From Clostridiales bacterium (GTDB lineage Bacteria > Bacillota > Clostridia > Lachnospirales > Lachnospiraceae), in assembly GCA_021203115.1 (NCBI GenBank), contig JAJQBV010000115.1, positions 1 through 8,669 on the forward strand: DNA of 8,669 nt, in the 5' to 3' direction. Both the position numbers and the translations under genes were made by a program. Each line of letters begins with the position of its first letter. The first letter of the stretch is position 1. The notes under the pieces are model-generated. The model saw nothing but the letters and a program-made list of their open reading frames with translations. It was not told the DNA's origin and did not search any database. Positions 6,975 to 8,669 of the stretch are shown piece after piece.

Positions 6975-7229
6975 TTACAGAGTCCGAATCAGTTCTGTCA
7001 CCGCGGCAAGCGCCGCCTCCTCATCCTCACCATCACATATAAATTCCAGTTCGTCTCCCGATCTTACACAGGCTCCCAGTATCGCGAGCAGACTCTTTAC
7101 GTTTACCGTCTTATTTCCCCTGCGCATGGTGACGGAAGATGTGAACGATGTTGCCAGCGTGCTGAGATTGCCGGCAGGGCGAAGGTGCAGCCCGGCCGGA
7201 TTCCGGATAATAATTTTTTCGCTTACCAT
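6975..7229 (-). CDS. ptsH: HPr family phosphocarrier protein
   Basis: An 84-residue small cytoplasmic protein of the phosphoenolpyruvate:sugar phosphotransferase system, normally passing phosphate from enzyme I to the sugar EIIA proteins. The active-site stretch NPAGLHLRPAG places His15 exactly where HPr carries phosphate, so it is not the Gln15-type Crh. Ser46 in NVKSLLAILG is in the position phosphorylated by HPr kinase in Firmicutes, which allows carbon catabolite control with CcpA. No enzyme I gene is adjacent, so whether this is the main HPr or a second copy is open. The ATG lies 2 nt after the cdaR stop, and its ribosome binding site GGAGGAG lies inside the last codons of cdaR, so the two are coupled. 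Its place between cdaR and cysD is not the classical ptsH-ptsI setting. Confidence 0.93.
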   Translation of the reverse strand: MVSEKIIIRNPAGLHLRPAGNLSTLATSFTSSVTMRRGNKTVNVKSLLAILGACVRSGDELEFICDGEDEEAALAAVTELIRTL

Positions 7230-7231
7230 AT

Positions 7232-8551
7232 CTATTGCTCCTCCGAACTCTCCTCATCTGTCAAACTCTGGTCAATGGCATTGTCCGATGTATCATCGCC
7301 TGTCGTCGCAGACTCGTCATCATCTGTGATTGTGACAGATACAATGGCCTCCGCCGCTTCCCCGTAATCGCCGTCCAACTGAAGTGCCACATTATAAGTA
7401 CCTGTCTCCAGACCGGAAGCATCCAATGTTCCGTATACATTTTCTCCCTGAATCAGGGCGATATCCTCCTCGTAACCGGTAATGAGCACCGTCGCGGTTT
7501 CACTGTTATAGCTCAATGTAAGGCCATCCGCAAGATCCGAAACTGTGATATTGGAGACCGGCATTTCCACCTCAACCGTGGTCTGCGACTCGATCAGAAT
7601 GGTAACAGTGACATCGCTCTCCTGCCCATCCGCAAGTGCAACACCCTCCGGAAGGTAATCCGGCAAGTGAATCACGGTAGCAACCGTCTCCGTCACCCCC
7701 GCCACGCTGAGCTGTGAAGAAGAAATCGTCAATGCATCCAGAGCGTTGAGCACCGCCCAATCGCCTTCCAGCATCACAGTATCCGATTCATACTCTATAT
7801 CAGTATACCGATAACCATCCGCCGGCTCACCTGTCACGGTAAAGGAAAGCACAACCTCCTTGCTCATCAGAATCTCCGCCGTGACAACCGAGGTCGTCTC
7901 ATCCAGTGTCAGACGGTCCTGTGACACCTCACTGCCATTCTCGTCCACCAGCACAATCGCCGCCGTGGCAGACACCGCCTCTGTCGCATCACTCACGTCC
8001 ACCGTCACCTGTGCAGCAGCAATGGTTTCTACCACGGACTCCGGCCCGGTCACTGTCGCCGTATCCGTCGACAACCCGAAGGCATCGACAAAACACCCGG
8101 TCGCCGGCGTCCCGTTCACAACAATCTCAATCTCGTATTCGGCCGTGACGGAATTCTCAACATTCAGCAGAAGATACGAGTTTCGTTTGACAATCTCCAG
8201 TTGGCTGCTGTAGCTGGTTGCCGTAACCACGATAGGAACCATGGACATGGAATCGTCAATATTTTCAATGTTCGCAACAGCCTTAAAATCGGATGCCGAC
8301 AACGTCTCAACAATCGACCTCTGGCCGGTCACCGTAAATGAAATCGTATCGGTGTCATTCAGAATCTCATAGGTCTTTCCCATATCCGTCAGATAATCCG
8401 TGTTTACCACATCCACCGGAATCGAAAACGAGACAGATTTATCCGGATCCTCCACATTGACAACCACCATCCAGAGGATGATTGCAAAGACAATGCCGAG
8501 AATCTTCAGCCCGAAATTGTTTGTGACCATTTTCATCAGCTTCTTCAGCAT
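7232..8551 (-). CDS. cdaR: YbbR-repeat membrane protein CdaR, regulator of diadenylate cyclase
   Basis: A 439-residue protein with a short positive N-terminus (MLKKLMKMVTNNFGLK), one hydrophobic membrane helix at about 15-32 (ILGIVFAIILWMVVV), then a long outward-facing beta-rich region. I see four YbbR-like repeats at roughly 37-130, 135-228, 230-320 and 323-408, each starting with a strand such as VSFSIPVDVV, AEYEIEIVVNG, VVLSFTVTG or VEVEMPVSNI. The last about 30 residues are a disordered-looking acidic Ser/Thr tail. CdaR binds CdaA at the membrane and modulates c-di-AMP synthesis in Bacillus and Listeria. The call rests on domain layout and on position just after the cyclase end. The start has AGGAGG 8 nt upstream, overlapping the cdaA stop region. 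The chain is very acidic and rich in Thr, Val and Asp, which fits an extracytoplasmic protein. Confidence 0.92.
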   Translation of the reverse strand: MLKKLMKMVTNNFGLKILGIVFAIILWMVVVNVEDPDKSVSFSIPVDVVNTDYLTDMGKTYEILNDTDTISFTVTGQRSIVETLSASDFKAVANIENIDDSMSMVPIVVTATSYSSQLEIVKRNSYLLLNVENSVTAEYEIEIVVNGTPATGCFVDAFGLSTDTATVTGPESVVETIAAAQVTVDVSDATEAVSATAAIVLVDENGSEVSQDRLTLDETTSVVTAEILMSKEVVLSFTVTGEPADGYRYTDIEYESDTVMLEGDWAVLNALDALTISSSQLSVAGVTETVATVIHLPDYLPEGVALADGQESDVTVTILIESQTTVEVEMPVSNITVSDLADGLTLSYNSETATVLITGYEEDIALIQGENVYGTLDASGLETGTYNVALQLDGDYGEAAEAIVSVTITDDDESATTGDDTSDNAIDQSLTDEESSEEQ

Positions 8552-8554
8552 GTC

Positions 8555-8669
8555 TCATCCTCCTGTCAGTTTTCTCTTCACCTTCTGCACGAGGGATTCA
8601 CTCTGCACATTCATCCTGGCCGCAAAGCGAAGCTTGTTCTGGAAGAAATCCATATCGACATTGCGGTAC
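8555..8669 (-). CDS. cdaA: C-terminal end of probable diadenylate cyclase CdaA
   Basis: Only the last 37 codons are inside the window; the TGA is at 8557-8555. The visible residues begin YRNVDMDFFQNKLRF and end VQKVKRKLTGG. The opening resembles the segment just after the SEETG...NG-LYR strand at the end of the DAC cyclase domain, followed by a short basic tail as in CdaA proteins; the catalytic DGA and RHR motifs would lie upstream, outside the window. CdaA is a membrane enzyme that joins two ATP into c-di-AMP, controlling osmolyte transport and cell-wall balance. The call depends heavily on context, since cdaR begins 3 nt after this stop and cdaA-cdaR adjacency is the rule in Firmicutes. 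The stop lies between the ribosome binding site and start of cdaR, so translation is probably coupled. Confidence 0.75.
   Translation of the reverse strand, partial: YRNVDMDFFQNKLRFAARMNVQSESLVQKVKRKLTGG

Overview
The window looks like core chromosome from a low-to-mid-GC Firmicute, most likely a clostridium of the Lachnospiraceae type (inference). The grounds are the cdaA-cdaR...glmM arrangement, a 147-residue PheB/UPF0735 ACT protein paired with homoserine dehydrogenase, an HPr with both His15 and Ser46, and AGGAGG-type ribosome binding sites. All recognisable genes lie on the minus strand and are tightly packed, so the window reads from right (8669) to left (1). I see no rRNA, tRNA, CRISPR array, transposase or prophage gene. 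No stretch longer than about 130 bases lacks a gene.

First block, in transcription order: the last codons of a probable diadenylate cyclase (cdaA, 8669-8555), its membrane-anchored YbbR-repeat partner (cdaR), the PTS phosphocarrier HPr, sulfate adenylyltransferase small subunit (cysD), a fused sulfate adenylyltransferase large subunit/APS kinase (cysNC), phosphoglucosamine mutase (glmM) and peptide release factor 2 (prfB). Gaps are -1 to about 41 nt, with no terminator between genes, so this is probably one long transcript. cdaA-cdaR-glmM is the usual Firmicute c-di-AMP/cell-wall cluster. Here a phosphocarrier gene and a complete sulfate-to-PAPS activation module sit between cdaR and glmM.

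prfB needs a +1 programmed frameshift at codon 26, at the same codon as in Escherichia coli. The in-frame stop is UAA rather than the expected UGA. UAA is read by both release factors, so the classical RF2 feedback loop should be blunted. This is the most unusual thing in the window.

Second block: a 132-nt gap carries a good sigma-A-type promoter with an extended -10. It drives pheB (ACT-domain protein) and, 3 nt after its stop, a GTG-started homoserine dehydrogenase (hom) that runs off the left edge just inside its C-terminal ACT domain. This is a separate amino-acid biosynthesis unit.

As a whole, the first block combines second-messenger and cell-wall precursor control, PTS phosphotransfer, sulfate activation and translation termination. 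The second belongs to aspartate-family amino acid synthesis. I found no wholly new system. The points worth following are the UAA frameshift site and the HPr-cysD-cysNC insertion.
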